Below are positions 19,549-28,486 of a DNA stretch of 64,000 nucleotides, piece by piece; within the stretch, counting starts at the first letter, position 1; each line of letters opens with the position of its first letter. The notes under the pieces were generated by a model. It was not told the origin of the DNA, did no database searches, and saw only the letters and a list, made by a program, of their open reading frames with translations. Both the position numbers and the translations under genes were made by a program. Source of the DNA: Proteus penneri (GTDB lineage: Bacteria > Pseudomonadota > Gammaproteobacteria > Enterobacterales > Enterobacteriaceae); assembly GCF_003144535.1 (NCBI RefSeq), contig NZ_PHFJ01000014.1, positions 1 through 64,000 on the forward strand, written 5' to 3'.

Positions 19549-19648
19549 GGTTGCTATCCTCTAAAGTTATGTAGCTATTGCTCTCAATGACGATTATATC
19601 TTAATAATTATAGCTGATACCTTAATAAAAAATGTGTTTTCAGTGTGT

Positions 19649-20398
19649 TTAATTTTGACGATGGACACTTAACCCTGCAAATGACTGACTCACTGGCATC
19701 ATTTCTAGCGTATTGATATTCACATGAGCAGGTAATGTTGCTGTCCAATATACCGCTTCAGCCACATCTTCAGGTGTTAACGCATTTGCATTAGCATAAG
19801 TCTGTTCAACTTTATCATTATCACCTTTAAAACGAATTAATGAAAATTCTGTACCACCAACCAGTCCCGGCTCAATATCGGTCACGCGGACTTTTTTACC
19901 TTGGAGATCAGCACGTAATCCTAAACTAAATTGCTTAACAAAGGCTTTAGTGGCGCCATAAACATTACCACCTAGATAAGGCCAAGACGCTGCTGTTGAG
20001 CTGATATTAATAACATGACCTTTGTTTCTTTCGACCATAAAAGGAAGAATAGCACGAGTGACATGAACTAAACCTTTATTGTTTGTCTCGATCATTGTAT
20101 CCCAGTCATCAAGGCTTGCTTTATCAGCGGTATTTAAACCTAAGGCTAAGCCAGCATTATTGACTAATACATCAATTTCATGCCATTTTTCAGGTAATTG
20201 CTTGAAAATCTCACTAACGGCTTTTTTATCAGTAACATCTAACTGCAATGGATAAAATTGTTCACCCAGCTCTTTATGTAAGCTATTAAGTTTATCCAAA
20301 CGACGAGCAGTACCAATAACTTTATGCCCATGGCTGATAAAATGACGAGCAATGGCTTCACCAAAGCCAGCAGAAGCACCCGTGATAAAAATAATCAT
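19649..20398 (-). CDS. ydfG: NADP-dependent 3-hydroxy acid dehydrogenase YdfG
   Basis: Classical short-chain dehydrogenase oxidising L-allo-threonine, serine and 3-hydroxy acids; in E. coli it also reduces malonic semialdehyde. The 249-residue protein has the cofactor motif TGASAGFGEAIA (residues 6-17), NNAG near residue 84, and the catalytic Ser with YGATK (Tyr and Lys) near residues 133-150. The Arg of TARR after the second strand fits NADP preference. Length and sequence agree with E. coli YdfG (248). No operon partner is adjacent. Confidence 0.95.
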   Translation of the reverse strand: MIIFITGASAGFGEAIARHFISHGHKVIGTARRLDKLNSLHKELGEQFYPLQLDVTDKKAVSEIFKQLPEKWHEIDVLVNNAGLALGLNTADKASLDDWDTMIETNNKGLVHVTRAILPFMVERNKGHVINISSTAASWPYLGGNVYGATKAFVKQFSLGLRADLQGKKVRVTDIEPGLVGGTEFSLIRFKGDNDKVEQTYANANALTPEDVAEAVYWTATLPAHVNINTLEMMPVSQSFAGLSVHRQN

Positions 20399-20652
20399 TT
20401 AATTTCCCCTCAATAGTTATAATAATTGAAAGTAAAAGGCTATCACTAGAAAGAGTCAAGTTTAAAACGCGGCTTTGAGATAAATCAGGCTAAAAATCAG
20501 CTCGTTTTCTTATATGAAAGATTTTTATCTTTAATAATAAATAAGATTTTTGTTTTAAACTGCAATATAAGAAGGGGAAGATAGGGCAATTAACGACTCG
20601 GAGACTGGGTTTATTGAGAAAAACCCAGCCTAGTTGAATAAGGCAATGTCAG

Positions 20653-20874
20653 TTATTTTTTACCGACTTGATGGCCAATAACGCCACCTAAGACACCACC
20701 ACCAATGGTACCTAATGCGCTACCATCTGTTAAAATAGCACCACCGATAGCACCTGCGCCAGCGCCAATTGCTGTATTACGGTCGCGTTTTGTCATGCTA
20801 GAACAGCCCGCAAGTGAAAAAAGCAGAACAGAAGCGACACACAGTGTTCCAATCTTTTTTAACGTGATATTCAT
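20653..20874 (-). CDS. osmB: Osmotically inducible lipoprotein OsmB
   Basis: A small lipoprotein of 73 residues when started at the ATG at 20874, which has GGAG upstream; an in-frame ATG 27 bases earlier is less likely. The lipobox is LFSLAGC. The mature part KRDRNTAIGAGAGAIGGAIL with GGGVLGGVIGHQVGKK is a glycine-zipper membrane segment nearly identical to E. coli OsmB. It is located in the envelope and induced by osmotic and Rcs/RpoS signals in E. coli; those signals were not traced here. Confidence 0.93.
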   Translation of the reverse strand: MNITLKKIGTLCVASVLLFSLAGCSSMTKRDRNTAIGAGAGAIGGAILTDGSALGTIGGGVLGGVIGHQVGKK

Positions 20875-20972
20875 TTTTATAAACTCCGATATAAAGGACA
20901 ATATAAAAATAAACCTATCGTATTTATACTAGGATCGGAATATTCGGGAACAACGGAGAGAAAATTCTTAAA

Positions 20973-20996
20973 TTAACCCACATTATAGTGGGTTAA
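20973..20996 (-). terminator. Terminator of dhaT
   Basis: Perfect 9-base arms TTAACCCAC and GTGGGTTAA. On the minus strand they are followed by a TTTAAGAATTTT run, 27 bases beyond the dhaT stop. Confidence 0.75.
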
Positions 20997-21022
20997 TATT
21001 TATTGGTGTTTCTTTTAAAAAA

Positions 21023-22186
21023 TTAGAATGCTTGACGGAAAATTTCAATGATCTCTTTTTCATTACCTTTACGAGGATTAGAGAATGCATTACCGTCTTT
21101 AAGTGCCATTTCCGCCATATATGGGAAATCAGATTCTTTCACACCCAACTCACTTAAATGTTGCGGAATACCGATATCCGCAGAGAGGCGAGCGATAGCC
21201 GCAATAGCACGTTCAGCTGCATCCATGACGGATAAACCTGCGACATTTTCCCCCATAAATTCAGCAATATCAGCAAATTTTTCTGGATTCGCGATCAGGT
21301 TATAACGTAATACATGTGGGAGTAATACGGCATTGGCCACACCGTGTGGCATATCATATAAGCCACCTAATTGGTGAGCCATTGCATGCACGTAACCAAG
21401 GTTAGCGTTATTAAATGCCATTCCTGCTAAAAGAGAAGCATAAGCCATATTTTCACGAGCTTTTAGGTTTGTCCCCAAGGCTACGGCTTGGCGTAAATTC
21501 CGAGAAATCAAATGGATAGCTTGAATAGCTGAAGCATCAGTGACAGGGTTAGCATCTTTAGAAATATAAGCTTCAACCGCATGAGTTAGCGCATCCATAC
21601 CTGTTGCTGCAGTCAGTCCGGCGGGTTTGCCAATCATCAGCAATGGATCGTTAATAGAAACAGAAGGGAGGTTACGCCAACTCACAATAACAAATTTAAC
21701 TTTAGTTTTTGTATTGGTCAGAACACAGTGGCGAGTGACTTCACTTGCTGTACCGGCAGTTGTATTCACTGCAATAATCGGTGGAAGTGGGTTTGTTAGT
21801 GTTTCAATACCGGCATAATTATAAAGGTCACCTTCATGAGTGGCTGCAATACCGATACCTTTACCACAGTCGTGTGGACTGCCACCTCCCACTGTAATTA
21901 TCATGTCGCATTGTTCTTTGCGGAACATTGCAAGGCCTTCAAGCACATTCGTGTCTTTGGGATTAGGTTCAGTGCCATCAAATACGGCAACATCAATACC
22001 CGCTTCTTTTAGATAACTGATAGTTTTATCTACGGCACCATCTTTTATCGCTCGTAGGCCTTTATCTGTCACCAATAGGGCTTTTTTACCGCCTAATAAT
22101 TTGCAACGTTCGCCAACAACAGAGATAGCACCAGGACCAAAAAAGTTAACATTCGGTACCAAGTAATCAAATATACGATAGCTCAT
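21023..22186 (-). CDS. dhaT: Iron-containing 1,3-propanediol dehydrogenase
   Basis: Group III iron-dependent alcohol dehydrogenase that reduces 3-hydroxypropionaldehyde to 1,3-propanediol with NADH. At 387 residues it has the length of Klebsiella DhaT. The N terminus (YLVPNVNFFGPGAISVVGER), the NAD loop GGGSPHDCGKG near residue 97, and the iron-ligand stretch GYVHAMAHQLGGLYDMPHG near residue 260 are nearly the same as in that enzyme. GGAAGG precedes the ATG. None of the usual partners (glycerol dehydratase, dhaK, dhaR) is nearby, so it acts alone or on another aldehyde. Similarity judged from memory is high, so a related role is likely. Confidence 0.88.
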   Translation of the reverse strand: MSYRIFDYLVPNVNFFGPGAISVVGERCKLLGGKKALLVTDKGLRAIKDGAVDKTISYLKEAGIDVAVFDGTEPNPKDTNVLEGLAMFRKEQCDMIITVGGGSPHDCGKGIGIAATHEGDLYNYAGIETLTNPLPPIIAVNTTAGTASEVTRHCVLTNTKTKVKFVIVSWRNLPSVSINDPLLMIGKPAGLTAATGMDALTHAVEAYISKDANPVTDASAIQAIHLISRNLRQAVALGTNLKARENMAYASLLAGMAFNNANLGYVHAMAHQLGGLYDMPHGVANAVLLPHVLRYNLIANPEKFADIAEFMGENVAGLSVMDAAERAIAAIARLSADIGIPQHLSELGVKESDFPYMAEMALKDGNAFSNPRKGNEKEIIEIFRQAF

Positions 22187-22443
22187 GATAAACCTTCCAA
22201 TATCAGATTATTATTAAAATAAATTAAAGTATTAGTGCATTCTCACCTCGTTGATTATTAAGTCAAGGAAGTCGCTCACCAATGAGATGAATCGATTCAT
22301 TTAACGTTGGTTCATTTGATATAAGTCAACGGGATATGCTTATTTGATGATGTGAGGTTAAGAAAATAACCATTCTAACATATATGGTTTGACAGATTTG
22401 TATTCCGGGAGTACGTTAGAATTTCTTAAAGAAAGGAGCAAAT

Positions 22444-22779
22444 ATGGAACCGTTGCAATTATTTAAGGTATTAAGTGATCAAACAAGGCTAGATATAGTG
22501 TTGCTACTTAAAGCATCTGGCGAATTGTGTGTTTGTGACATTTATACAGCGCTAAATTTATCCCAACCGAAAACTTCTCGCCATCTAGCTATGTTGCGAG
22601 AAAGTGGATTATTACTTGATTCTAAACACGGGAAATGGGTTCATTATCGTTTGTCTCCTACCTTATTGCCGTGGGTGAAAAATATCATTGAAGTCACCTA
22701 TGAGACTGAGAAAAATAAAATAGCAGATTTACTTCAATCTATTGAAAAGAAGGGGGCTGTGAGTTGTTGCCCTGAATAA
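22444..22779 (+). CDS. arsR: Arsenic-responsive repressor ArsR
   Basis: ArsR/SmtB-family metalloregulator that releases the ars promoter when it binds arsenite or antimonite. The 111-residue protein has a winged helix-turn-helix, and the sensor motif ELCVCDIY gives Cys29 and Cys31, the thiolate pair of the E. coli R773-type ArsR. A CC pair near the C terminus (SCCPE) may add ligands. AAAGGAGC lies before the ATG. It is the first gene of arsR-arsB-arsC. Confidence 0.95.
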   Translation: MEPLQLFKVLSDQTRLDIVLLLKASGELCVCDIYTALNLSQPKTSRHLAMLRESGLLLDSKHGKWVHYRLSPTLLPWVKNIIEVTYETEKNKIADLLQSIEKKGAVSCCPE

Positions 22780-22852
22780 AATTTTTTAACTTAATATATA
22801 TGAAAAAGCAGATATGAAAAGTTAAAGGAAGAGTCTTCTGAAAGAGGTTTTT

Positions 22853-24142
22853 ATGCTTATTGCAGTATTAATATTTGTTCTAACAATTACTTTTGTTATT
22901 TGGCAGCCCAAAGGATTGGGGATTGGTTGGAGTGCAACAATTGGTGCGTTAATCGCATTATTACTCGGTGTCATTAATCTCCAAGATATTCCCATGGTTT
23001 GGAATATTGTCTGGAACGCAACCGCCACATTTGTTGCTGTTATTATCATTAGCCTGATCCTTGATGAAAGTGGTTTCTTTGAATGGGCTGCACTTCATGT
23101 TGCAAAATGGGGCGGTGGTAAAGGTCGTCTTTTATTTAGCTATATTATCTTATTAGGCGCATCTGTTGCGGCACTTTTTGCCAATGATGGCGCTGCACTG
23201 ATTTTAACGCCCATTGTGATTGCAATGTTATTAGCACTCGGGTTTAGCAAAGGAACAACATTAGCTTTTGTTATGGCTGCAGGATTTATTGCAGATACAG
23301 CAAGCTTGCCTTTAATTGTTTCAAATTTAGTCAATATTGTCTCTGCTGATTTTTTTGATATTGGATTTACGGAATATGCCTCCGTGATGGTTCCCGTTGA
23401 TATTGCGGCGATAATCGCGACATTAATTATGTTGCATTGGTTTTTCCGCAAAGATATTCCTCAGCAATATGACACCTCTAAATTAGCGATACCAGCGACA
23501 GTGATTAAAGATGTGAAAACATTTAAAGCAGGTTGGTTGGTATTGCTTCTTTTATTACTTGGATTTTTCATACTGGAACCTTTGGGTATTCCAATTAGTG
23601 CTATTGCTGCTATTGGTGCTGTAATTTTGTGGTTTATTGCGGCACAAGGAAAGACGATTAATACTCGAAAAGTTTTACGAGGAGCACCTTGGCAAATTGT
23701 GGTTTTCTCCCTTGGCATGTACCTTGTTGTTTATGGATTACGTAATGCAGGCTTGACTCAATATCTATCAGAAATTCTCGATTTTCTATCAAGTAAAGGC
23801 GTATGGATTGCAACACTAGGAACGGGATATATCACCGCATTTTTATCATCAATAATGAACAATATGCCGACAGTGCTTGTTGGAGCCTTATCAATTGAAG
23901 GCAGTAATGCCTCCGGTTTAATTAAAGATGCAATGATTTATGCCAATGTCATAGGTGCAGATTTAGGTCCTAAAATTACACCAATAGGAAGTTTAGCGAC
24001 ATTATTGTGGTTACATGTTTTGTCGCAAAAAAACATGACCATTACATGGGGATATTATTTTAAAACGGGCATTATTATGACCATCCCTGTGCTTACAGTA
24101 ACTCTGATTGCATTAGCACTTAGACTTACATTAATGAATTAG
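22853..24142 (+). CDS. arsB: Arsenite/antimonite efflux permease ArsB
   Basis: Inner-membrane exporter of arsenite, driven by membrane potential or, in cells with ArsA, by ATP. The 429-residue length matches E. coli ArsB. It has about 12 hydrophobic segments and the family stretches [33 protein letters not shown] and [20 protein letters not shown]. It is separated from arsR by 73 bases and from arsC by 10. No arsA or arsD is present, so the system is the three-gene chromosomal type. Confidence 0.96.
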   Translation: MLIAVLIFVLTITFVIWQPKGLGIGWSATIGALIALLLGVINLQDIPMVWNIVWNATATFVAVIIISLILDESGFFEWAALHVAKWGGGKGRLLFSYIILLGASVAALFANDGAALILTPIVIAMLLALGFSKGTTLAFVMAAGFIADTASLPLIVSNLVNIVSADFFDIGFTEYASVMVPVDIAAIIATLIMLHWFFRKDIPQQYDTSKLAIPATVIKDVKTFKAGWLVLLLLLLGFFILEPLGIPISAIAAIGAVILWFIAAQGKTINTRKVLRGAPWQIVVFSLGMYLVVYGLRNAGLTQYLSEILDFLSSKGVWIATLGTGYITAFLSSIMNNMPTVLVGALSIEGSNASGLIKDAMIYANVIGADLGPKITPIGSLATLLWLHVLSQKNMTITWGYYFKTGIIMTIPVLTVTLIALALRLTLMN

Positions 24143-24152
24143 TGGTGAAAAA

Positions 24153-24578
24153 ATGAATCGCATTGTAATTTATCACAATCCTAATTGTGGCACATCACGA
24201 AACACGCTTGAAATGATACGAAACAGTGGTATAGAGCCTGAAATTATCCATTATCTTGAGACGCCACCCTCTAAGCATGTTTTAGAGAAATTGATTGCTG
24301 ATATGGGAATTTCGGTGAAAGCACTATTACGAAAGAATGTTGAACCTTATGATAAATTAGAACTTGATCATGTTAATGTTACTGATGAGCAACTTATTGA
24401 TTATATGTTGAAATATCCAATATTAATCAATAGACCTATTGTTGTGACACCTTTAGGAACTCAGTTATGCAGGCCTTCAGAAGTCGTCTTAGATATTCTT
24501 CCAAAAGCACAGAAAGGTGCCTTTTCAAAAGAAGATGGACAAAATGTTATCGATGAAAAAGGGAATAGGCTGCTATAA
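24153..24578 (+). CDS. arsC: Glutaredoxin-dependent arsenate reductase ArsC
   Basis: Reduces arsenate to arsenite so that ArsB can export it. The 141-residue protein has YHNPNCGTSRNTLEMI at the N terminus with catalytic Cys12 in the HX3CX3R arrangement. RPIVVTPLGTQLCRPSE further on supplies the conserved arginines. It follows arsB by 10 bases with GGTG-type ribosome site. A hairpin with a T-rich tail follows the stop. Confidence 0.96.
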   Translation: MNRIVIYHNPNCGTSRNTLEMIRNSGIEPEIIHYLETPPSKHVLEKLIADMGISVKALLRKNVEPYDKLELDHVNVTDEQLIDYMLKYPILINRPIVVTPLGTQLCRPSEVVLDILPKAQKGAFSKEDGQNVIDEKGNRLL

Positions 24579-24611
24579 AAGAGTTTATTAACTATTTTTA
24601 GGATAATAGAA

Positions 24612-24635
24612 GCCTCGTTAAGGCGGGGTTTTCTT
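24612..24635 (+). terminator. Terminator of arsRBC
   Basis: CCTCG/CGGGG arms (one G-T pair) around TTAAGG, followed by TTTTCTT, 33 bases after arsC. Confidence 0.6.
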
Positions 24636-24694
24636 GTTGTAATTAATCAGCCAACACCACAGGGCTTGAGAAAGAAAGGGCGGAAACGAAAAAA

Positions 24695-24720
24695 TAAAGC
24701 ACCCGTAAGCAGGTGCTTTA
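24695..24720 (-). terminator. Terminator of roxA
   Basis: TAAAGCACC and GGTGCTTTA arms, followed on the minus strand by TTTTTTCG, 20 bases after the roxA stop. Confidence 0.85.
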
Positions 24721-24740
24721 TCATATCCAGCAATTATTGT

Positions 24741-25862
24741 TTATTCTTCGAAGTACCAATATCCTTGATTGATAAATTCGGTTAATTCCGCAACAAAGGC
24801 CGGATTTTTCAATGCTTCACCGAGTTCATCTGTGCCAACTTCCGTAAACTGGCATAATGCATCTGCTCCTTTCATTTCCTTGGTAGCCCAAGCTTCTGTA
24901 TTCACAAAGAAATCATTCTCGATACGTAGGACGCGCAGTCCGCTTAGTCGGTTCAGTTTTTCACCCGCATTTAACGCACTTAGTACTTCGTCTGGCTGAT
25001 ATGGTGGTTCTGCAAGGGCAATATCGAGTTCGTGGCGTGGTGTGGTTGCAAAACGGCCTAACCACTGTTCAAAATCATCAGGCTTGTTGATCATTTCAAT
25101 CATCATAGCGCGCAGGCGTTCAACTTCATGAGACTCCATTCTTCCTGCGTTATCGCGTACTGTCAGATCAGGATCGCCATAATTTATTCCGCCCAGATCC
25201 TGTTCAAGTGCATAATCTGCAAAGCTACTTAGCAAATCACGACCATTGGGTCCACGAAAGCCGACAGAATAGTTCATGGTATCTTCGAAAGTAAAGCCAT
25301 CGTGAGGGAATCCTGGTGGAATATACAGAATATCTCCCGGTGCCATTTCTACATCAATAATTGGCTCAAATGGATCAACATGCAGTAATGCAGGATGCGG
25401 GCAGAACTGACGCATTGGCAGGGCGTCACCTACGCGCCAACGACGGCGTCCCATTCCTTGAATGATAAAAACATCATAGTTATCAATATGAGGTCCGACA
25501 CCACCTCCGGGCACTGAATAGGAAATCATCAGATCATCAAGACGCCATTCAGGTAGCACTCGAAATGGTTTTACCAGTTCAGCTGCTGGCATATGCCAAT
25601 GGTTAACTGCCTGTACCAGTAGTGACCATCCTTTTTCGCCTAATTTGCTGAAATCTTCAAACGGACCGTGACTTGCCTGCCATTTGTTGCCTGTGAAACT
25701 GACAAGGCGGCTGTCGATTTCCGGTTCCATTGCTAGACCTGCCAGTTCATCTGGAGTGATTGGATCGACAAAATTAGGAAATGCATTTTTCAGTACAACA
25801 GGTTTCTTTTGCCAGTATTTTTCTAAAAATTCAGGCCAATTAAGATTCAGTTTGTTAACCAT
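24741..25862 (-). CDS. roxA: 50S ribosomal protein L16 arginine 3-hydroxylase RoxA (YcfD)
   Basis: Fe(II)/2-oxoglutarate-dependent JmjC-type oxygenase that hydroxylates an arginine of ribosomal protein L16. The 373-residue length matches E. coli YcfD. The metal triad is intact: His125 and Asp127 in GGGVGPHIDNYDVF, and His187 in IPPGFPHDGF. The winged-helix C-terminal domain follows. Base composition is noticeably less AT-rich than in its neighbours. In E. coli ycfD is far from the terminus, so its place beside dif reflects rearrangement. It is monocistronic. Confidence 0.96.
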   Translation of the reverse strand: MVNKLNLNWPEFLEKYWQKKPVVLKNAFPNFVDPITPDELAGLAMEPEIDSRLVSFTGNKWQASHGPFEDFSKLGEKGWSLLVQAVNHWHMPAAELVKPFRVLPEWRLDDLMISYSVPGGGVGPHIDNYDVFIIQGMGRRRWRVGDALPMRQFCPHPALLHVDPFEPIIDVEMAPGDILYIPPGFPHDGFTFEDTMNYSVGFRGPNGRDLLSSFADYALEQDLGGINYGDPDLTVRDNAGRMESHEVERLRAMMIEMINKPDDFEQWLGRFATTPRHELDIALAEPPYQPDEVLSALNAGEKLNRLSGLRVLRIENDFFVNTEAWATKEMKGADALCQFTEVGTDELGEALKNPAFVAELTEFINQGYWYFEE

Positions 25863-26555
25863 GTGATCACGTCTGTATCAATGAATAGGCTGGTCATTAT
25901 AGAAGTAATACAAGGTGATATTTTTGTTTGGCATCAAATGGCAGTTAATAACACTAATAGGAATAGGAATTTGATATAGAAAGTGACGATATAAAAAGTT
26001 ATGTTTAAAAAGAACCAACATAAAATCTAATTAGCCAAAAAATAGAGATTTCAAGACCTATCCGTATTTAGATACCAAGGTTCGCATAATGTATATTATG
26101 TTAAATGAAGCATGTAACTTTATTCTAGGTCTGTGTATCATCATCTTTGAGCCCTATTAATTAAGCCCTATTAATACTGATTATTTTTTATATTAAAGTA
26201 TTGAACCAACGGCTTTATATTCTTTCTTACTTATTGATAGTCACTTCTTATCTTCGATACTGTGCTAAAACCATGCTCAGGTGAAAAACTTATTATTCAA
26301 TTAAATATCAATAGATTAGCTCATTTTTATCTTGTTCATTTTTTTTGTTCTCTTAAAGCAAATGTTTTAAATGGTAATGAAATAAACTTAAGCTACAATT
26401 TAATAAACCTGCTGGAATAAATATAAAAAACTGCCTTCTTATCTTTAATTTATTTTTAAAAATAAATAGTTAGCTGTATTGCTAATACAGCTCGGTACGA
26501 TCACACCTTTTACTTAATAAAGGGTTAATTCCTTTTAAATAGGAAATCAATAATC
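25863..26555. other. Intergenic region carrying dif
   Basis: About 690 AT-rich bases between roxA and the amidohydrolase gene. It contains the dif site at 26079-26106 and, near the right end, an AT-rich promoter region for the amidohydrolase. Direct partial copies of a GCCCTATTAATTA-like segment occur at about 26151-26172. No coding frame is supported. Confidence 0.7.
26079..26106 (+). other. dif: Chromosome dimer resolution site dif
   Basis: Twenty-seven of 28 bases equal E. coli dif. The XerD arm TTATGTTAAAT and the 6-base centre TGTATA are identical, and the XerC arm (GGTTCGCATAA) has one difference at its fourth base. XerC and XerD recombine here under FtsK control to resolve chromosome dimers at division. 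It lies in non-coding sequence 12.4 kb from the Ter site. Confidence 0.95.
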
Positions 26556-28424
26556 ATGAATAAAACTTTTGCGACCGAAATATTTATCAATGGCGAGGTC
26601 CATACTCTTGATAGAGAAAATCCTCTCGCTCAAGCGATCGCTGTCTATCAAGGTAAATTTCTTTTTATTGGCTCAAATGATGAAGTGATGCAATTTCAAA
26701 ATGCAGAAACAAAAATCATCGATCTAAAAAAACACGTTATTATTCCTGGGCTTAATGACTCTCATCTTCATTTGATCCGCGGTGGATTAAACTACAACCT
26801 AGAATTACGGTGGGAAGGCGTCCCTTCTCTTTCTATTGCCCTTGATATGTTAAAGGCTCAAGCCCAAGTGACACCGTCACCGCAATGGGTACGTGTTGTT
26901 GGTGGTTGGAGCGAGTTTCAATTCGCAGAGCGTCGCATGCCAACGCTAGACGAAATTAATGCGGTTTCTCCTGATACGCCTGTTTTTGTATTACACCTCT
27001 ATGATAGCGCATTGCTAAACAAAGCAGCATTGCGTGCGATTGGTTATACCAAAGAGACACCCAATCCACCAGGTGGTGAAATTCAGCGTGATGAACATGG
27101 CAATGCTACCGGATTATTGATAGCAAAACCTAACGCGATGTTGCTCTATTCTGCATTAGCAAAAGGCCCTAAATTACCTCTTGAATATCAAGTGAATTCA
27201 ACCCGTCAATTTATGAGAGAATTGAATCGTCTTGGTGTAACGAGCGCTATTGATGCAGGTGGTGGTTTTCAAAATTACCCTGAAGATTATCAAGTTGTTG
27301 ATGAGCTTGCTAAGAATAATCAATTAACGATTCGTATCGCATATAATTTATTTACTCAAAGACCAAAGCAAGAGTTTGAAGATTTCCAACAATGGACATC
27401 AATGGTATCACCCGGTGATGGCAGTGATTTTTATCGTCATAACGGTGCTGGTGAAATGTTGGTTTTTTCTGCGGCAGATTTTGAAGACTTCTTACAGCCA
27501 AGGCCTGATCTTCCTGAAAACATGGAAGCAGAATTAGAGAAAGTGATCCGTCATTTAGTCGAACATCGCTGGCCATTTCGTTTACATGCCACTTATAACG
27601 AATCCATTAGTCGCATGTTAAATGTTTTTGAAAAAGTAAATAAAGACATTCCTTTCGATGGCTTGCATTGGTTTTTCGATCATGCTGAAACCATCAGTGA
27701 GAAAAATATTGAACGCGTTAAAGCGCTTGGCGGTGGATTAGCAATTCAACATCGTATGGCATTCCAAGGTGAATATTTTGCACAACGTTATGGTACAAAA
27801 GCACTGAAACAAACACCCTCTGTCGCCAAAATGTTAAATGCACAAGTTCCTGTTGGATTAGGTACAGATGCAACTCGTGTTGCTAGTTACAATCCGTGGA
27901 CAGCGCTTTATTGGTTAGTGTCAGGGCGTACTGTAGGGGGGATGCAAATGTATGACGGCGATAATCGTTTAGACAGAGATACAGCGCTTATGTTATGGAC
28001 GATGGGAAGTTCATGGTTCTCCAATGAACAAGGTAAAAAAGGTCAAATTAAAGTAGGTCAATTTGCCGACTTTATCGCCCTTTCTGCTGATTATTTTCGA
28101 GTACCGGAAAATGAAATCAAAGCTATTGAATCACTTTTAACCGTCGTAGATGGCAAGATAGTGTATGCAAATGGTGATTTTTCATCATTAACACCGCCTT
28201 CTATTCCTATATTACCTGATTGGTCACCGGTGATCAAAGTACTTGGTCACTATTCTTATTTGCGACAAGAGACAAAAACAGCGGTATTAAATCAGCTACA
28301 TCAATGCTGTGGTGCCTGCCATGTTCATGGGCATCAACATGATATTGCTCGCCAATCATCCATTCCTGTTTCAGATGATAATGCATTTTGGGGTGCTTTA
28401 GGCTGTTCTTGCTTTGCATTCTAA
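26556..28424 (+). CDS. Amidohydrolase of the YtcJ/Amidohydro_3 family with Cys/His-rich tail
   Basis: A 622-residue metal-dependent hydrolase with the TIM-barrel amidohydrolase fold. Metal-ligand motifs are HVIIPGLNDSHLHL (His70, His72), FDHAETI in the middle and LGTDATRV near residue 437. The family acts on exocyclic amides or imides, but no substrate can be read from the sequence. The last 45 residues are unusual: CCGACHVHGHQHD (residues 584-596) and a terminal GCSCFAF look like a metal- or thiol-binding tail. There is no signal peptide. The MFS gene starts 62 bases downstream, so an operon is likely, with export or import of a related compound. Confidence 0.8.
   Translation: MNKTFATEIFINGEVHTLDRENPLAQAIAVYQGKFLFIGSNDEVMQFQNAETKIIDLKKHVIIPGLNDSHLHLIRGGLNYNLELRWEGVPSLSIALDMLKAQAQVTPSPQWVRVVGGWSEFQFAERRMPTLDEINAVSPDTPVFVLHLYDSALLNKAALRAIGYTKETPNPPGGEIQRDEHGNATGLLIAKPNAMLLYSALAKGPKLPLEYQVNSTRQFMRELNRLGVTSAIDAGGGFQNYPEDYQVVDELAKNNQLTIRIAYNLFTQRPKQEFEDFQQWTSMVSPGDGSDFYRHNGAGEMLVFSAADFEDFLQPRPDLPENMEAELEKVIRHLVEHRWPFRLHATYNESISRMLNVFEKVNKDIPFDGLHWFFDHAETISEKNIERVKALGGGLAIQHRMAFQGEYFAQRYGTKALKQTPSVAKMLNAQVPVGLGTDATRVASYNPWTALYWLVSGRTVGGMQMYDGDNRLDRDTALMLWTMGSSWFSNEQGKKGQIKVGQFADFIALSADYFRVPENEIKAIESLLTVVDGKIVYANGDFSSLTPPSIPILPDWSPVIKVLGHYSYLRQETKTAVLNQLHQCCGACHVHGHQHDIARQSSIPVSDDNAFWGALGCSCFAF
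26868..26880. promoter_or_regulatory. matS: matS site (perfect) within the amidohydrolase gene
   Basis: GTGACACCGTCAC fits the 13-base MatP consensus at every position, 760 bases from dif. MatP bound at such sites organises the Ter macrodomain. Confidence 0.75.
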
Positions 28425-28486
28425 TTTTTATGATAACGATGGTTGGTCATTGCTTGCCAACCATCTCAAACAAAAGAGATAAGACG

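Noticed and set aside
20590-20632. Hairpin CTGGGTTT/AAACCCAG after osmB as a terminator
   Set aside because: The stem is good but neither side has a T tract, so termination is not supported; it could be an mRNA-stabilising stem.
24628-24645. Ter-like sequence TTGTTGTAATTAATC
   Set aside because: It matches only the GTTGTAA core, lacks the 5' AGNAT part and has T in place of the conserved C; similar partial matches occur at about 40551 and 48625.
28388-28486. N-terminal extension of the MFS gene
   Set aside because: It overlaps the end of the amidohydrolase gene, and family members begin near the internal ATG at 28487.
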